Positions 49,768 through 58,625 of a stretch of 64,000 nt of DNA are shown here, in pieces (the stretch's first letter is position 1; the number at the start of each line of letters is the position of its first letter). Source of the DNA: Paraburkholderia phytofirmans PsJN (GTDB taxonomy: Bacteria; Pseudomonadota; Gammaproteobacteria; Burkholderiales; Burkholderiaceae); contig NC_010681.1 of assembly GCF_000020125.1 (NCBI RefSeq), positions 620,001 through 684,000 of the forward strand. Reading direction: 5' to 3'. Below the pieces are notes generated by a model. That model was given only the letters and a program-made list of their open reading frames with translations, did not search any database and was not told the origin of the DNA. A program made the position numbers and the translations under genes.

Positions 49768-50954
49768 GTCTGCCTCTTTCAGGTGTGCGCGTGCTCGCCA
49801 TCGAACAATACGGCGCCGGTCCTTTCGCCACTCAACATCTCGCGGACCTCGGCGCGGAGATCATCAAGATCGAGCATCCGAGCAATGGCGGCGACGTCGG
49901 CCGCGCGGTCGGCCCGTACTTCTTCGGCGAAGGCGATAGCCACTTCTTCGAAGCGTTCAATCGCAACAAATGCAGTCTCACACTCGACCTGAAGAAGCCC
50001 GAAGCGCGCGCAGTGCTGCTGGACCTCGTCGCGAAGAGCGACGCCGTGTTCAACAATCTGCGCGGCGATCTGCCGGCGAAACTCGGGCTCACTTACGCGC
50101 ACCTTTGCGAGGCGAATCCGAAGATCGTGTGCGGGCATCTGTCCGCTTATGGACGAACGGGCAGCCGCGCGGCATGGCCGGGCTACGACTATCTGATGCA
50201 AGCCGAGGCCGGCTATCTGTCGGTCACCGGCGAGCCTGACAGTCCGCCGGCGCGCTTCGGCCTGTCGATCATCGACCTGATGACCGGCACGACCGCGGCG
50301 ATGGCGCTGCTCGCCGGCCTCGTCGACGCGAAGACGTCGGGCAAAGGGCGTGACATCGACGTGAGTCTCTTCGACGTCGCGTTGCATAACCTCGCCTATG
50401 TCGCGACGTGGTATCTGAACGGCGGAGTGGTGACGGGGCGCGAGAACCGCTCGTCGCATCCGTCTCTCACGCCGAGCCAGTTGTACAAGACGCAGGACGG
50501 CTGGATCTTCCTGATGTGCAACAAGGAGAAGTTCTGGGGCGTGCTCGCCGAAGTGATCGACAAACCGTCGTGGGTGACCGATCCGCGCTTTTGCAACTTC
50601 CAGGCGCGTCTCGCGAATCGCGAGCTGGTGCAGACCGAGCTCGACGCAGCGCTCTCGACCGCCACCACGGCGCAATGGCTCGAACGCTTCGGCGGACGCG
50701 TGCCCGCTGCGCCGGTGTTCGACGTCAAGGAGGCGCTCGAGAATCCCTTCGTCGCCGAACGTGAATGCGTGGTGGACGCGGAGCATCCGCGCTTCGGCAA
50801 GGTGCGCGGCGTGGCCGCGCCGGTGCGGATCGACGAGCCGCTGCCGACGCGCGCCGCGCCGGATCTCGGGCAGGACACGCAGCGTCTGCTCGACGAACTG
50901 GGCTACGGCGCGGAAAGGATCGCTTTGCTGAGGGAGGCGGGTGTGGTGCAATAA
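49764..50954 (+). CDS. CaiB/BaiF family CoA-transferase (class III)
   Basis: 396-residue class III CoA-transferase. LPLSGVRVLAIEQYGAGPFATQHLADLGAEIIKIE is the N-terminal Rossmann part. The catalytic Asp171 lies in GLSIIDLMTGTTAAM, matching Asp169 of formyl-CoA transferase. The C-terminal GRVPAAPVFDVKEALENP closes the interlocked fold. It would activate the free acid using a CoA donor such as succinyl-CoA, corresponding to itaconate CoA-transferase (Ict) in Pseudomonas clusters. Translationally coupled to the dehydrogenase. Confidence 0.9.
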   Translation: MSLPLSGVRVLAIEQYGAGPFATQHLADLGAEIIKIEHPSNGGDVGRAVGPYFFGEGDSHFFEAFNRNKCSLTLDLKKPEARAVLLDLVAKSDAVFNNLRGDLPAKLGLTYAHLCEANPKIVCGHLSAYGRTGSRAAWPGYDYLMQAEAGYLSVTGEPDSPPARFGLSIIDLMTGTTAAMALLAGLVDAKTSGKGRDIDVSLFDVALHNLAYVATWYLNGGVVTGRENRSSHPSLTPSQLYKTQDGWIFLMCNKEKFWGVLAEVIDKPSWVTDPRFCNFQARLANRELVQTELDAALSTATTAQWLERFGGRVPAAPVFDVKEALENPFVAERECVVDAEHPRFGKVRGVAAPVRIDEPLPTRAAPDLGQDTQRLLDELGYGAERIALLREAGVVQ

Positions 50955-50999
50955 GGCCGGGCGGGCAACCGTCCGCTCTTTCACTTTTTGCACATCCAG

Positions 51000-51752
51000 A
51001 TGGCCACGACAGTCCTTGGGCAGCAGCCGCGCTACATGCAACTGGCACAGACGCTTCTGAACGAGATTCAGGGCGGGCAGTTTCCCATCGGCACGCTGCT
51101 GCCGACCGAGTTCGAGCTGTGCGAGCAGTTCGGCGCCAGTCGCTTCACGGTGCGGCAGGCGATCAAGCAGCTCGAGCAGCGCGGTCTGGTGGACCGGCGG
51201 CCCGGCATCGGCACCCGCGTGAAAGCCACGCAAAGCGAGACCGCGTACCGTCAGGTGATGGAGCGCCTGAGCGATCTGCACCGTTATACGACCGATACGG
51301 AGTTGGAGATCGCGTCGACGCAGACTGTCGAGATCGACGATCCGGACCTGATCGAGCGGCTCGGCGCAAAGCCGGGCGAAACCTGGCTGCTGGCCGAGGG
51401 CATTCGCCTGTCGCCGGAGAGTGTCGAACCGATTTGCCACACCGAGGTGTATATCCACCCCGCGTTTCGCTCGTTGACGGGCCTGAGCGGCCGGACGCAC
51501 GTGCCGATCTACACGATGATCGAAAAGCAGTTCGGCGAGCAGATCGCCGAGGTGCAGCAGGAAATCCGCGCGGTCGCGCTGCCGGCGAAGCTGGCGCAAC
51601 GTTTGAACGCGAAGCCGCGTTCGCCCGCGCTGTGGTTGTGCCGCCGCTATCTGAACCGGCGCGCGCAAGTGGTCGAGTTGACGATCAGCGTGCACCCGGC
51701 GGATCGCTACAGTTATTCCGAAACATTTCAACGCGACTGGCACGCGAATTAG
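51000..51752 (+). CDS. GntR-family regulator with UTRA domain (HutC subfamily)
   Basis: 250 residues. The N-terminal winged helix (about 10-75) has PIGTLLPTEFELCEQFGASRFTVRQAIKQLEQRGLVDRRPGIGTRV. The UTRA effector-binding domain follows from about 95 (AEGIRLSPESVEPICHTEVYIHP; SPALWLCRRYLNRRAQVVELTIS). It is the sixth gene of the operon and probably represses it from the palindrome at 45031-45048. The effector is likely the substrate acid or its CoA ester. Confidence 0.9.
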   Translation: MATTVLGQQPRYMQLAQTLLNEIQGGQFPIGTLLPTEFELCEQFGASRFTVRQAIKQLEQRGLVDRRPGIGTRVKATQSETAYRQVMERLSDLHRYTTDTELEIASTQTVEIDDPDLIERLGAKPGETWLLAEGIRLSPESVEPICHTEVYIHPAFRSLTGLSGRTHVPIYTMIEKQFGEQIAEVQQEIRAVALPAKLAQRLNAKPRSPALWLCRRYLNRRAQVVELTISVHPADRYSYSETFQRDWHAN

Positions 51753-51786
51753 CAATCTTGCGCCGCGTGCCGTTCAGGAGAACAAC

Positions 51787-52599
51787 ATGGACGCACGCAG
51801 CTATCTTTTCGTGCCGGGCGATCGCCCCGAGCGCTTCACCAAGGCGCTCGACACAAACGCGGACGCAGTGGTGATCGATCTCGAAGACGCGGTCGCGCCC
51901 GCGGCGAAACAAGCTGCGCGCGAGGGCCTGCAACGCTGGCTATCGGCGGCGGACGTTAGGCGGCTGATCGTCCGCGTGAATGCGGTGGGCACGCCGTGGC
52001 ATCTCGATGACGTGGACATGGTGAGCGCGTCCGGCCTTTCCACGATGATGCTGCCGAAGTCGGACAGCGCATGGCAACTCGCCGAGGTCGCCGCGCGGCT
52101 GCCATCGCAGATGCGAATCGTGGCGCTGATCGAAACCGTGGCGGGCGTAGTGGCGATGCGGGAGATTGCCGGTGCGCCGTCGGTCATGCGGCTCGCTTTC
52201 GGCACGGTGGATTTTTGCGGCGACGCCGGGATCGAAGGGCTCGGCGTCGAACTGGATTATGTGCGCTCGCAGATGGTGATCGAATCGCGCTATGCGGGTC
52301 TGCCCGCGCCGATCGACGGTGTGACACTGGAACTCGACGATCTCGCGCGTCTGACGGAGCATGTCGCCACCGCAAGGCGCTTCGGCTTCGGCGGCAAGCT
52401 GTGCATTCACCCACGACAGGTGGACCCGGTCAACGGCGGCTTTGCACCTAGCGAGAACGAGCGACGCTGGGCGTCGCGCGTTCTGGCGGCTTGCCGCGAG
52501 CACCCGGAAGGCGCGTTCGCGGTGGACGGCAAACTGGTCGACCGGCCGGTGATCGAACGGGCGCGGCGGATTGCGGAGTTCGATGCGCTCCTGCCCTGA
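51787..52599 (+). CDS. HpcH/HpaI aldolase - citrate lyase beta (CitE-like) protein
   Basis: 270-residue TIM-barrel lyase. RSYLFVPGDRPERFTKALDTNADAVVIDLEDAVAP is the family N-terminus. Metal ligands are expected at Glu116 (ALIETVAG) and within GTVDFCGDAG at 139-147. KLCIHPRQVDPVN follows. Single-domain CitE-like proteins cleave malyl-CoA or citramalyl-CoA. By operon logic this one is a citramalyl-CoA lyase candidate, giving acetyl-CoA and pyruvate. AGGAGAACAAC precedes the ATG. Confidence 0.9.
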   Translation: MDARSYLFVPGDRPERFTKALDTNADAVVIDLEDAVAPAAKQAAREGLQRWLSAADVRRLIVRVNAVGTPWHLDDVDMVSASGLSTMMLPKSDSAWQLAEVAARLPSQMRIVALIETVAGVVAMREIAGAPSVMRLAFGTVDFCGDAGIEGLGVELDYVRSQMVIESRYAGLPAPIDGVTLELDDLARLTEHVATARRFGFGGKLCIHPRQVDPVNGGFAPSENERRWASRVLAACREHPEGAFAVDGKLVDRPVIERARRIAEFDALLP

Positions 52600-52613
52600 C
52601 GTACGCGCGGCCG

Positions 52614-53414
52614 TCACCGCCTCAAATGATCCAGCGCATCTCTCATCGGTGAACTGGAGATAACGATCGGCCCTGTAAACGGCGTATCCAGATCCACAAT
52701 CACATAGATGGCCGAAGCAATCGACACCGCGCCCAGCGAAATCGTGACCAGCGCCAGCGCATTGCGCGGCGCGATCAAGCCGAAACTCAGAAAGATCACG
52801 CCCAGCCAGAACGTCAATGTCGTGAGGAACGGTCGGGAAATGGAGCTGTGCGCTTCCTCGATGAGCTTCCATCGGGCATCCACGACGCGGCGGTATTGCT
52901 TCAGTGCATCGTCGAGCGCGCGCTGTTGTAGCGCGTCGCGCGTCCGCAACGTTCGCAACTCCTGGCCCACGGCAGTCAGCGTGTCGCCGAGCCGCACGCT
53001 CTCCAGTTTCTGCGAGTTGTCCGGCGATCCTATGTCTTTCGGATAGTCGCCAGTAGGCGGTGTTTCGGCAGGCCACGTCGATGCGATCGCCGCCGCGGTG
53101 TACTGGCGCAACAACTGCCGGGCCGGCCCGGTATCCGTGCCGTATTCGCGCAGGGTGGTGTCGAACTCGATCAGATCGGCGGCGTAGGTGCGCAAATCAT
53201 TCGACGAGGTGTCGAAGCTGGATTTCGCGGACGCGGTCATCAAGCCCAGCACCAGCGCGGCGAACGTCACCAGCATGCCGATCACCAGCTGGATCAGCTG
53301 CACTGTCTCGTGCGCCTTGTGCTCCTCGGGCAGAAGGGGGCGCACCCACACACCGATTCCGGTCACGGCGAGCAGCAGAACGAAAACCACCAGCGCCGAG
53401 TCTATTTCCGACAT
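52614..53414 (-). CDS. DUF4239 (bestrophin-like) membrane protein
   Basis: 266 residues with two N-terminal helices (ALVVFVLLLAVTGIGVWV and LVIGMLVTFAALVLGLMT), a ~120-residue soluble helical middle, and two C-terminal helices (FLTTLTFWLGVIFLSFGL and ALVTISLGAVSIASAIYVIVD). This is the DUF4239 layout, distantly related to bestrophin channels; function unknown. I chose the ATG at 53414, preceded by GGAG at seven bases. Convergent with the citE-like gene. Confidence 0.78.
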   Translation of the reverse strand: MSEIDSALVVFVLLLAVTGIGVWVRPLLPEEHKAHETVQLIQLVIGMLVTFAALVLGLMTASAKSSFDTSSNDLRTYAADLIEFDTTLREYGTDTGPARQLLRQYTAAAIASTWPAETPPTGDYPKDIGSPDNSQKLESVRLGDTLTAVGQELRTLRTRDALQQRALDDALKQYRRVVDARWKLIEEAHSSISRPFLTTLTFWLGVIFLSFGLIAPRNALALVTISLGAVSIASAIYVIVDLDTPFTGPIVISSSPMRDALDHLRR

Positions 53415-53713
53415 CGCCATGCTCCGTAGACACATTCCCGCCACTTTCCATCAAGCGCCGCTCGCCGAGAACCCGGGTAGTCCCGCAACGTCCAGCGCGA
53501 ATCGTCCTTCATATGCGCCTGTATGTTGATGTATCGCAAGCCCATACGCCATCCACCATAAAGTTTTTTGTGATTGAGCCGTAGTCCTTATATGTGGCGT
53601 TCGCTTAAATTTAGACAAGAGTTGCGGACCTGGCCTACTCGGCTTGGGCGCAGCACGCGTGGCCGAGGCATCTACTGAACATTCGGTCAGGCAGCCCAAC
53701 GGAGACAAGCCCG

Positions 53714-55363
53714 ATGTTGAAAAATCTGTCGATTCGCACCTGCCTCACCCTGATGATCGTGTTCTTCGGCGTCGTGCTGCTGTTCGGCGCCGCCGCCGGC
53801 TTGCTGTCGCTGCGCTCGAGCAATGCCTCGCTGCGGCAGATGTACACCGTCGATACGCCGGCCGTCGCCGACCTGGAAGGCAGCGCCGGGCAGTTGCTGC
53901 GCCTGCGTCTCGCACTGGCGACGTACGCATCGCTCGTCGACCTGAACGATCAGGACGGCGCGAATGCCGTGCTCAAGCGTTTTGATCAGTACCAGAAAGC
54001 TTCCAACGACCGTCTTGCCCACTATGTGAGCCGTGCGAGCACGGACGCCGATGAACAGCGCCTGATCAAGGATATGCAGGACAAGCGTGACACCTTCCTG
54101 CGCGAAGGCGTCGAGCCGGCTCTCGCCGCGCTCAAGGCGGGCGACAAGACGGCGTTCCAGCAAGTGCAGGCACACAAGCTGCCGTCGCTCTACAGCGCGT
54201 ACGAAAAGGCGATGCTCACGCTCGAACAGTTGCAACTCGATCACGGCGCGCAGCGCTACCAGGACGCGCAGGATCTGTTCTATGCGATCTGTATCGCGGT
54301 GGCGATCGGCATGGTCGCGTCGCTGCTGGGTTCGTGGATCGGCCGCGCGGTGCTGGTGCGTGCCATTGTCCGCCCGGTCGATGCCACCATCGCGCAGTTT
54401 CAGCGCATCGCCAACGGCGACCTGACCGGCCAGATCGTCGTGTCCAGTAACAACGAAATGGGCCGTCTCGCGGCCGCGCTGCGCAAGATGCAGGAATCGC
54501 TGATCGCGACGGTGAACTCGGTGCGTCAAGGCACGGAATCTATCGACACCGGAGTGAGCGAGATTGCCGCGGGCAACACCGATCTGTCGCAACGTACCGA
54601 GGAACAGGCCGCGTCGCTCGAAGAAACGGCGGCGAGCATCGAACAGCTCACCTCGACGGTCAAGCAGACGGCGGACAACGCGAAGCAGGCGAGTTCGCTT
54701 GCGCAGGGCGCATCCACGCTGGCCGCGCAAGGCGGTGATCTGACGGAGCAGGTGGTGGGCACGATGCATGGCATCGTCGACGATTCGCGGCGGATTGCCG
54801 ACATTGTCGGTGTGATCGAAGGGATCGCGTTTCAGACCAATATTCTGGCGCTGAACGCGGCCGTTGAGGCTGCGCGCGCCGGCGAGCAGGGACGCGGCTT
54901 CGCGGTGGTGGCGAGCGAGGTGCGCTCGCTCGCGCAGCGTAGCGCGGCGGCAGCGAAGGAAATCAAAGGCTTGATCGACGAATCGACGGCTCGCGTGCAG
55001 GCCGGCTCGCAACTCGTTCAGCGCTCCGGCTCGACGATGACCGAGATCGTCAACGCGATTGCGCGCGTGAGTTCGATTATGGGCGAGATCGCCGCGGCCG
55101 CGCTCGAGCAGAGTACCGGCATCGATCAGGTCAATCTCGCGGTCGCGCAGATGGACGAGGTGACGCAGCAGAATGCCGCGCTGGTGGAACAGGCTGCGGC
55201 TGCCGCGAGTTCGCTGGAAGAGCAGGCGCGGCGATTGACGTCGGCTGTATCGGTGTTTCGGACCGGGGGCGGTGCGGCGTCTGGGGCTTCGTTTGCCGGG
55301 CGGCGCGACGGTTCGGCTGCTACGCCGAAGACGGCCGCTGCAGGCGAGTTCGCGACGGTTTAG
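53714..55363 (+). CDS. Methyl-accepting chemotaxis protein
   Basis: 549-residue chemoreceptor. Helix TM1 lies at about 12-32, a ~150-residue periplasmic four-helix sensor follows, and TM2 is near 193-215 ([21 protein letters not shown]). HAMP begins near [20 protein letters not shown]. The cytoplasmic methylation/signalling bundle has the hairpin tip [48 protein letters not shown]. The Ala/Gly-rich tail ends GEFATV with no CheR-binding pentapeptide. Ligand unknown. Confidence 0.93.
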   Translation: MLKNLSIRTCLTLMIVFFGVVLLFGAAAGLLSLRSSNASLRQMYTVDTPAVADLEGSAGQLLRLRLALATYASLVDLNDQDGANAVLKRFDQYQKASNDRLAHYVSRASTDADEQRLIKDMQDKRDTFLREGVEPALAALKAGDKTAFQQVQAHKLPSLYSAYEKAMLTLEQLQLDHGAQRYQDAQDLFYAICIAVAIGMVASLLGSWIGRAVLVRAIVRPVDATIAQFQRIANGDLTGQIVVSSNNEMGRLAAALRKMQESLIATVNSVRQGTESIDTGVSEIAAGNTDLSQRTEEQAASLEETAASIEQLTSTVKQTADNAKQASSLAQGASTLAAQGGDLTEQVVGTMHGIVDDSRRIADIVGVIEGIAFQTNILALNAAVEAARAGEQGRGFAVVASEVRSLAQRSAAAAKEIKGLIDESTARVQAGSQLVQRSGSTMTEIVNAIARVSSIMGEIAAAALEQSTGIDQVNLAVAQMDEVTQQNAALVEQAAAAASSLEEQARRLTSAVSVFRTGGGAASGASFAGRRDGSAATPKTAAAGEFATV

Positions 55364-55380
55364 TATCAGCGGTTGTTTTG

Positions 55381-55405
55381 CGCGACGGCGTGCTGAGCCG
55401 TCGCG
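55381..55405. terminator. Strong hairpin between convergent MCP and cytochrome genes
   Basis: CGCGACGGC-gtgctga-GCCGTCGCG, a perfect nine-base-pair stem in the 71-base gap between two convergent genes. No long T-run on either strand, so termination would be non-canonical. Confidence 0.5.
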
Positions 55406-55434
55406 AGAAACCATGTCGCACAGACAAGCGGCTG

Positions 55435-56244
55435 CTACTGCATAGCCGCATAGTATTTCGCGACGCTATCAATTTCGGCAGGCGTCATTTGCCGTGCCAC
55501 ATTGCGCATCTGCTCATTGATGTCGTTATGCCGCGCGCCGGAAGCAAACGCGCGCATCTGCGCGGCGAGATAGATCGACGATTGTCCGCCCAGCCACGGC
55601 GCCGCGCCCTTGCGGTCGAGCTGTCCGTGACATGCGGCGCAAGGCGCGATATTGCGCTGCGGATCGCCCTGCATGGCAAGCTTCACCGCGTTCGCATCCG
55701 GTTCGACGCCAGTCGGCAGCGTTTGCGCCGCAGGCGCTCTCGGCAGCGACGCGTAGTAAGCCGCCAGATCGTGCAGATCCTGATCGCTGCGTGCGGCGAT
55801 GATCGGCTGCATGATCGCGTTCTGGCGCACGCCGTTCTGGTAGTCGCGCAACTCTTTGTAGACCACGTCGGCATATTGACCGGCCAATGCCGGCGCGGTC
55901 ACCTGCGATGTGCCGAGTACACCATGGCACATCGAGCAATTTTGTGTCGCGATCGTCGCGCCGCGACCGATCGAATTCGCGTCAGCCCGCGCGCGCCGCA
56001 ACGGTGGCAAGACCACGACGTCGCTCGGCGCCGGGCCGGCGAGATTGGCGCCGCCATACCAGCTCGACGGCGCCCCCGCCGCGCTGCAGATGGTCGCCCA
56101 GAGGCTGCGGTCGCCGAACGCGTTACTCGCCGAAGGCAGCCAGATAAAGCCGATTAGTATCCCGACGACGGCAATCGCAATCGTGCCGCCCACGCTCACT
56201 GTGAACCATGGGTTGCGCAAGCTGAAGACGCGTTCCTGATTCAT
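55435..56244 (-). CDS. Diheme cytochrome c, membrane-anchored (c4-like)
   Basis: 269 residues with one N-terminal membrane helix (about 16-34; VSVGGTIAIAVVGILIGFIWL). Two cytochrome c domains follow, with heme sites CSMCH and CAACH. Met axial ligands are likely in the LPRAP-proximal and MTPAEIDSV-proximal segments. Its start overlaps the oxidase subunit I stop by four bases. The tight coupling makes it a likely electron-entry subunit of the oxidase encoded upstream. Confidence 0.88.
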   Translation of the reverse strand: MNQERVFSLRNPWFTVSVGGTIAIAVVGILIGFIWLPSASNAFGDRSLWATICSAAGAPSSWYGGANLAGPAPSDVVVLPPLRRARADANSIGRGATIATQNCSMCHGVLGTSQVTAPALAGQYADVVYKELRDYQNGVRQNAIMQPIIAARSDQDLHDLAAYYASLPRAPAAQTLPTGVEPDANAVKLAMQGDPQRNIAPCAACHGQLDRKGAAPWLGGQSSIYLAAQMRAFASGARHNDINEQMRNVARQMTPAEIDSVAKYYAAMQ

Positions 56245-57866
56245 CGCTGCGCTCCGACGACGACTGCCGGCACGGAGGTCTGCGGCAATCTGAGCAACTG
56301 CACGATCGGCACACTGTAGTTGACGACCGTGAGTCCGATCATGAGCGCCACCCACAAGCCGAAGCTATTGAGCGCCGCCGGCACACGGTCCACCGGTTGC
56401 GCCGCGCTCGCAAAGCGGAAGCTTTGCTGCTGAACGAGCGGCCCGAACTGCGACTTCACGAGAATGTAGATAAACAGCACGCCGGACGCCACGAGGATCA
56501 ATCCGCCCACCGCCGACATGCCGACCCAGAGCGCCTGAGACTGCAAGCCGAGCGCGTTGTAATCGTAATAGGCCATGCGGCGCGGCGCACCGAGCAGGCC
56601 GACGTAGTGCCACGGCAGCGTCACCACCATCATGCCGATGAACCACAGCCACAGTTGCGTGCGCACCAGTTTCACCGACGCGATCGCGCGGCCGGTCAGT
56701 TGCGGCCACAGTTCATAGGCAATCGCGAAGTACATGATGACGATCGCACCGCCGAAGATCAGATGGAAGTGTCCGGTCACCCACTGCGTGTTGTGCACGG
56801 TCGAGTTCAACTGGTAGCTCATGTTGATCAGCCCGCCCGCGCCGCCGAGACCCAGCATCACGAACGAAAACGCGATCACGAGCATCATCGGGTTTTGCCA
56901 GGGCAGGGCGGTCAGCCAGCCGAACGCGCCCTTGCCGCCGCGCAGTCTGCCGGCGATTTCGACCGACGCGCAGATCGTGAACACCGTCAGCAGCGTCGGC
57001 ACCGACACCATGCCGGTGAACACGGCGTGCAGGAACTTGAAGCCGGAGCCCACCTGCGGATCGGCGAACAGATGGTGGATGCCGATCGGCATCGCGAAGA
57101 CGAGGAACAGGATGAACGACACACGCGCCATCGAATCGCTGTACAGCCGTCCGCCGATCGCGCGCGGCACCAGCGTGTAGTAGGCGATATAAGCGGGAAT
57201 CAGCCAGAAGTAGACGATCGCGTGCAGCGTCCACGAGAACAGGATGCGTGAGAGGCCGGCGTCGATCGTGTTCGTGAGGCCGAATGCGACCGGCAGGATC
57301 TGGAACAGGATCTCCAGCGCCGCGCCCACGGCGGTCCACGCCCACAGATACGCGCCGGCCACGTTGGCGAACATCGCGAGCGGCACGGGTTTGCCGGGGT
57401 TGGCGCGCTTCCAGACGCGCAGGTTCACATGCATCAGCGCGACCCAGATCCACGAACCGACCACCACCAGTACCACGCCGAGGTAATAGAACGGGCTGCC
57501 GATCATCGGCGGATAGAAGGTGTAGAGCACCGAGGCCTGGCCAAGCGCCACCGGCACCATCGCCATCACCGCGCCGACGGCCAGCATGATGAACGCGGCC
57601 CACGCCCATTTGAGACCGACGAGGCGTTGCGCGAGAGCCAGCTCGACGATCGCGTAGCCGAAGCCCATCGACACCAGTGTCGGCATCACGTAGGCCATCA
57701 CCGAACCGTGCGCGGTCACCGAGCGATAGTAAAGCTCGGGGTCGCCGACCCACGGCAGGAACGGGCTGCGCACCAGCATTTGCCAGGCGCCGAGCAGCAG
57801 CGCGATCAGAAACGCAATGAAGGCGAGCCAGAAATGCGCGAGAACGAGTCGCTTAGCGTGAAACAC
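56241..57866 (-). CDS. Heme-copper oxidase subunit I, B-type (ba3-like)
   Basis: 541-residue catalytic subunit of a cytochrome c:O2 oxidase, about 13 helices. Low-spin heme ligand in TAHGSVMAY. CuB ligands are the His of TLHAIVYFWLIPAY (with the Tyr four residues on, cross-link position) and the His pair of GIHHLFADP. High- and low-spin heme ligands are in TGHFHLIFGG. The His-x3-Tyr-FWL pattern, instead of GHPEVY, marks the B family of Thermus ba3. Start GTG at 57866 is preceded by GGAGG. It overlaps subunit II by 14 bases. Confidence 0.92.
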   Translation of the reverse strand: MFHAKRLVLAHFWLAFIAFLIALLLGAWQMLVRSPFLPWVGDPELYYRSVTAHGSVMAYVMPTLVSMGFGYAIVELALAQRLVGLKWAWAAFIMLAVGAVMAMVPVALGQASVLYTFYPPMIGSPFYYLGVVLVVVGSWIWVALMHVNLRVWKRANPGKPVPLAMFANVAGAYLWAWTAVGAALEILFQILPVAFGLTNTIDAGLSRILFSWTLHAIVYFWLIPAYIAYYTLVPRAIGGRLYSDSMARVSFILFLVFAMPIGIHHLFADPQVGSGFKFLHAVFTGMVSVPTLLTVFTICASVEIAGRLRGGKGAFGWLTALPWQNPMMLVIAFSFVMLGLGGAGGLINMSYQLNSTVHNTQWVTGHFHLIFGGAIVIMYFAIAYELWPQLTGRAIASVKLVRTQLWLWFIGMMVVTLPWHYVGLLGAPRRMAYYDYNALGLQSQALWVGMSAVGGLILVASGVLFIYILVKSQFGPLVQQQSFRFASAAQPVDRVPAALNSFGLWVALMIGLTVVNYSVPIVQLLRLPQTSVPAVVVGAQR

Positions 57867-58425
57867 AGCTCAGCCTCCGGGATTGTCGGGCCTGCTCGAA
57901 GAAGGCGGCTTTGTCGATGACTTTCACGTGTGCCCACATGGTTTGGTGGCCGAACCCGCAGAACTCGTGGCACGGCATGGTGTGATCGGCGGGCACGTCG
58001 AAACGCGTGTTGAGCGTGGCGACATAGCCGGGCACGACCATCGTGTTGATGTTCGTGTCGGTGACGAGCAGGCCGTGCACGACGTCGGCGCTGGTGGTGC
58101 GGATCGTGATCGGCGTGTCGGCGGGCACCAGCAGGCATTGCGGCGTGAACGAATACTGCTGCGCGATGAAGCGCACGACCACCGAGCCGTCCGGCTCGAC
58201 CGCGCTGCCGAGATTGTCTTCGACGAATTCGCCGGACAGTTGCAGGCGCGACGGATCGATCGTTTCGACGCGCGAAGGCGGCATCATTGCCCAATGCAGC
58301 CCGGAGAACACGATGACGGCCAGCATCAGCACGATCAATGCGACGGCGAAGATGGCCCAGCGCCGTTCGGCGCGCAGGGCGACCGCGTGGCCGCCGCCCG
58401 GTTGATGATTGGAATCGGTCGACAT
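57853..58425 (-). CDS. Cytochrome c oxidase subunit II (CuA), B-type
   Basis: 190 residues. One N-terminal helix (about 23-45; WAIFAVALIVLMLAVIVFSGLHW) and a cupredoxin domain. The binuclear CuA site is complete: His in SADVVHGLLV, then Cys-His-Glu-Phe-Cys-x3-His-x2-Met (CHEFCGFGHQTM). Single-helix subunit II is typical of ba3-type enzymes. Begins two bases after the 57-residue ORF upstream. Confidence 0.92.
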   Translation of the reverse strand: MSTDSNHQPGGGHAVALRAERRWAIFAVALIVLMLAVIVFSGLHWAMMPPSRVETIDPSRLQLSGEFVEDNLGSAVEPDGSVVVRFIAQQYSFTPQCLLVPADTPITIRTTSADVVHGLLVTDTNINTMVVPGYVATLNTRFDVPADHTMPCHEFCGFGHQTMWAHVKVIDKAAFFEQARQSRRLSCVSR

Positions 58426-58427
58426 GA

Positions 58428-58601
58428 TCAGTGAACGACCCCGCGCGGCAGAAACACGACGAAGTAGAAGCCGAACCAGATCGCCATCACGATCAGCGTG
58501 GCGACACCGGCCATGGCGATCGCGCCATGCGGGCCGGCCGCGACGACGCGTTCCACTTCGTCATCGGTCGGCGGCGCGCTGTGGGTATCGTTCGCTTCCA
58601 T
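58428..58601 (-). CDS. 57-residue one-helix oxidase subunit (subunit IIa-like)
   Basis: Small protein starting MEANDTHSAPPTDDEVER, with one hydrophobic helix at about residues 26-51 (AIAMAGVATLIVMAIWFGFYFVVFL) and ending PRGVVH. GGAGAAACTTTAG precedes its ATG, and it ends two bases before the CuA subunit start. Size and position match the short helix subunit (IIa) that complements single-helix subunit II in ba3 oxidases; sequence homology is not demonstrable by eye. Confidence 0.75.
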   Translation of the reverse strand: MEANDTHSAPPTDDEVERVVAAGPHGAIAMAGVATLIVMAIWFGFYFVVFLPRGVVH

Positions 58602-58625
58602 CTAAAGTTTCTCCAGTGCAACGCT

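Noticed and set aside
49779..51755. 658-codon open frame antisense to the CoA-transferase and gntR genes
   Set aside because: The composition is Arg/His/Gln-rich as expected from a GC3-biased complement. No domain is recognisable, and the sense strand has clear families.
53687..55414. 575-codon open frame antisense to the chemotaxis receptor
   Set aside because: Mirror frame of a high-GC gene; Arg-rich and without motifs, while the MCP on the plus strand is unmistakable.
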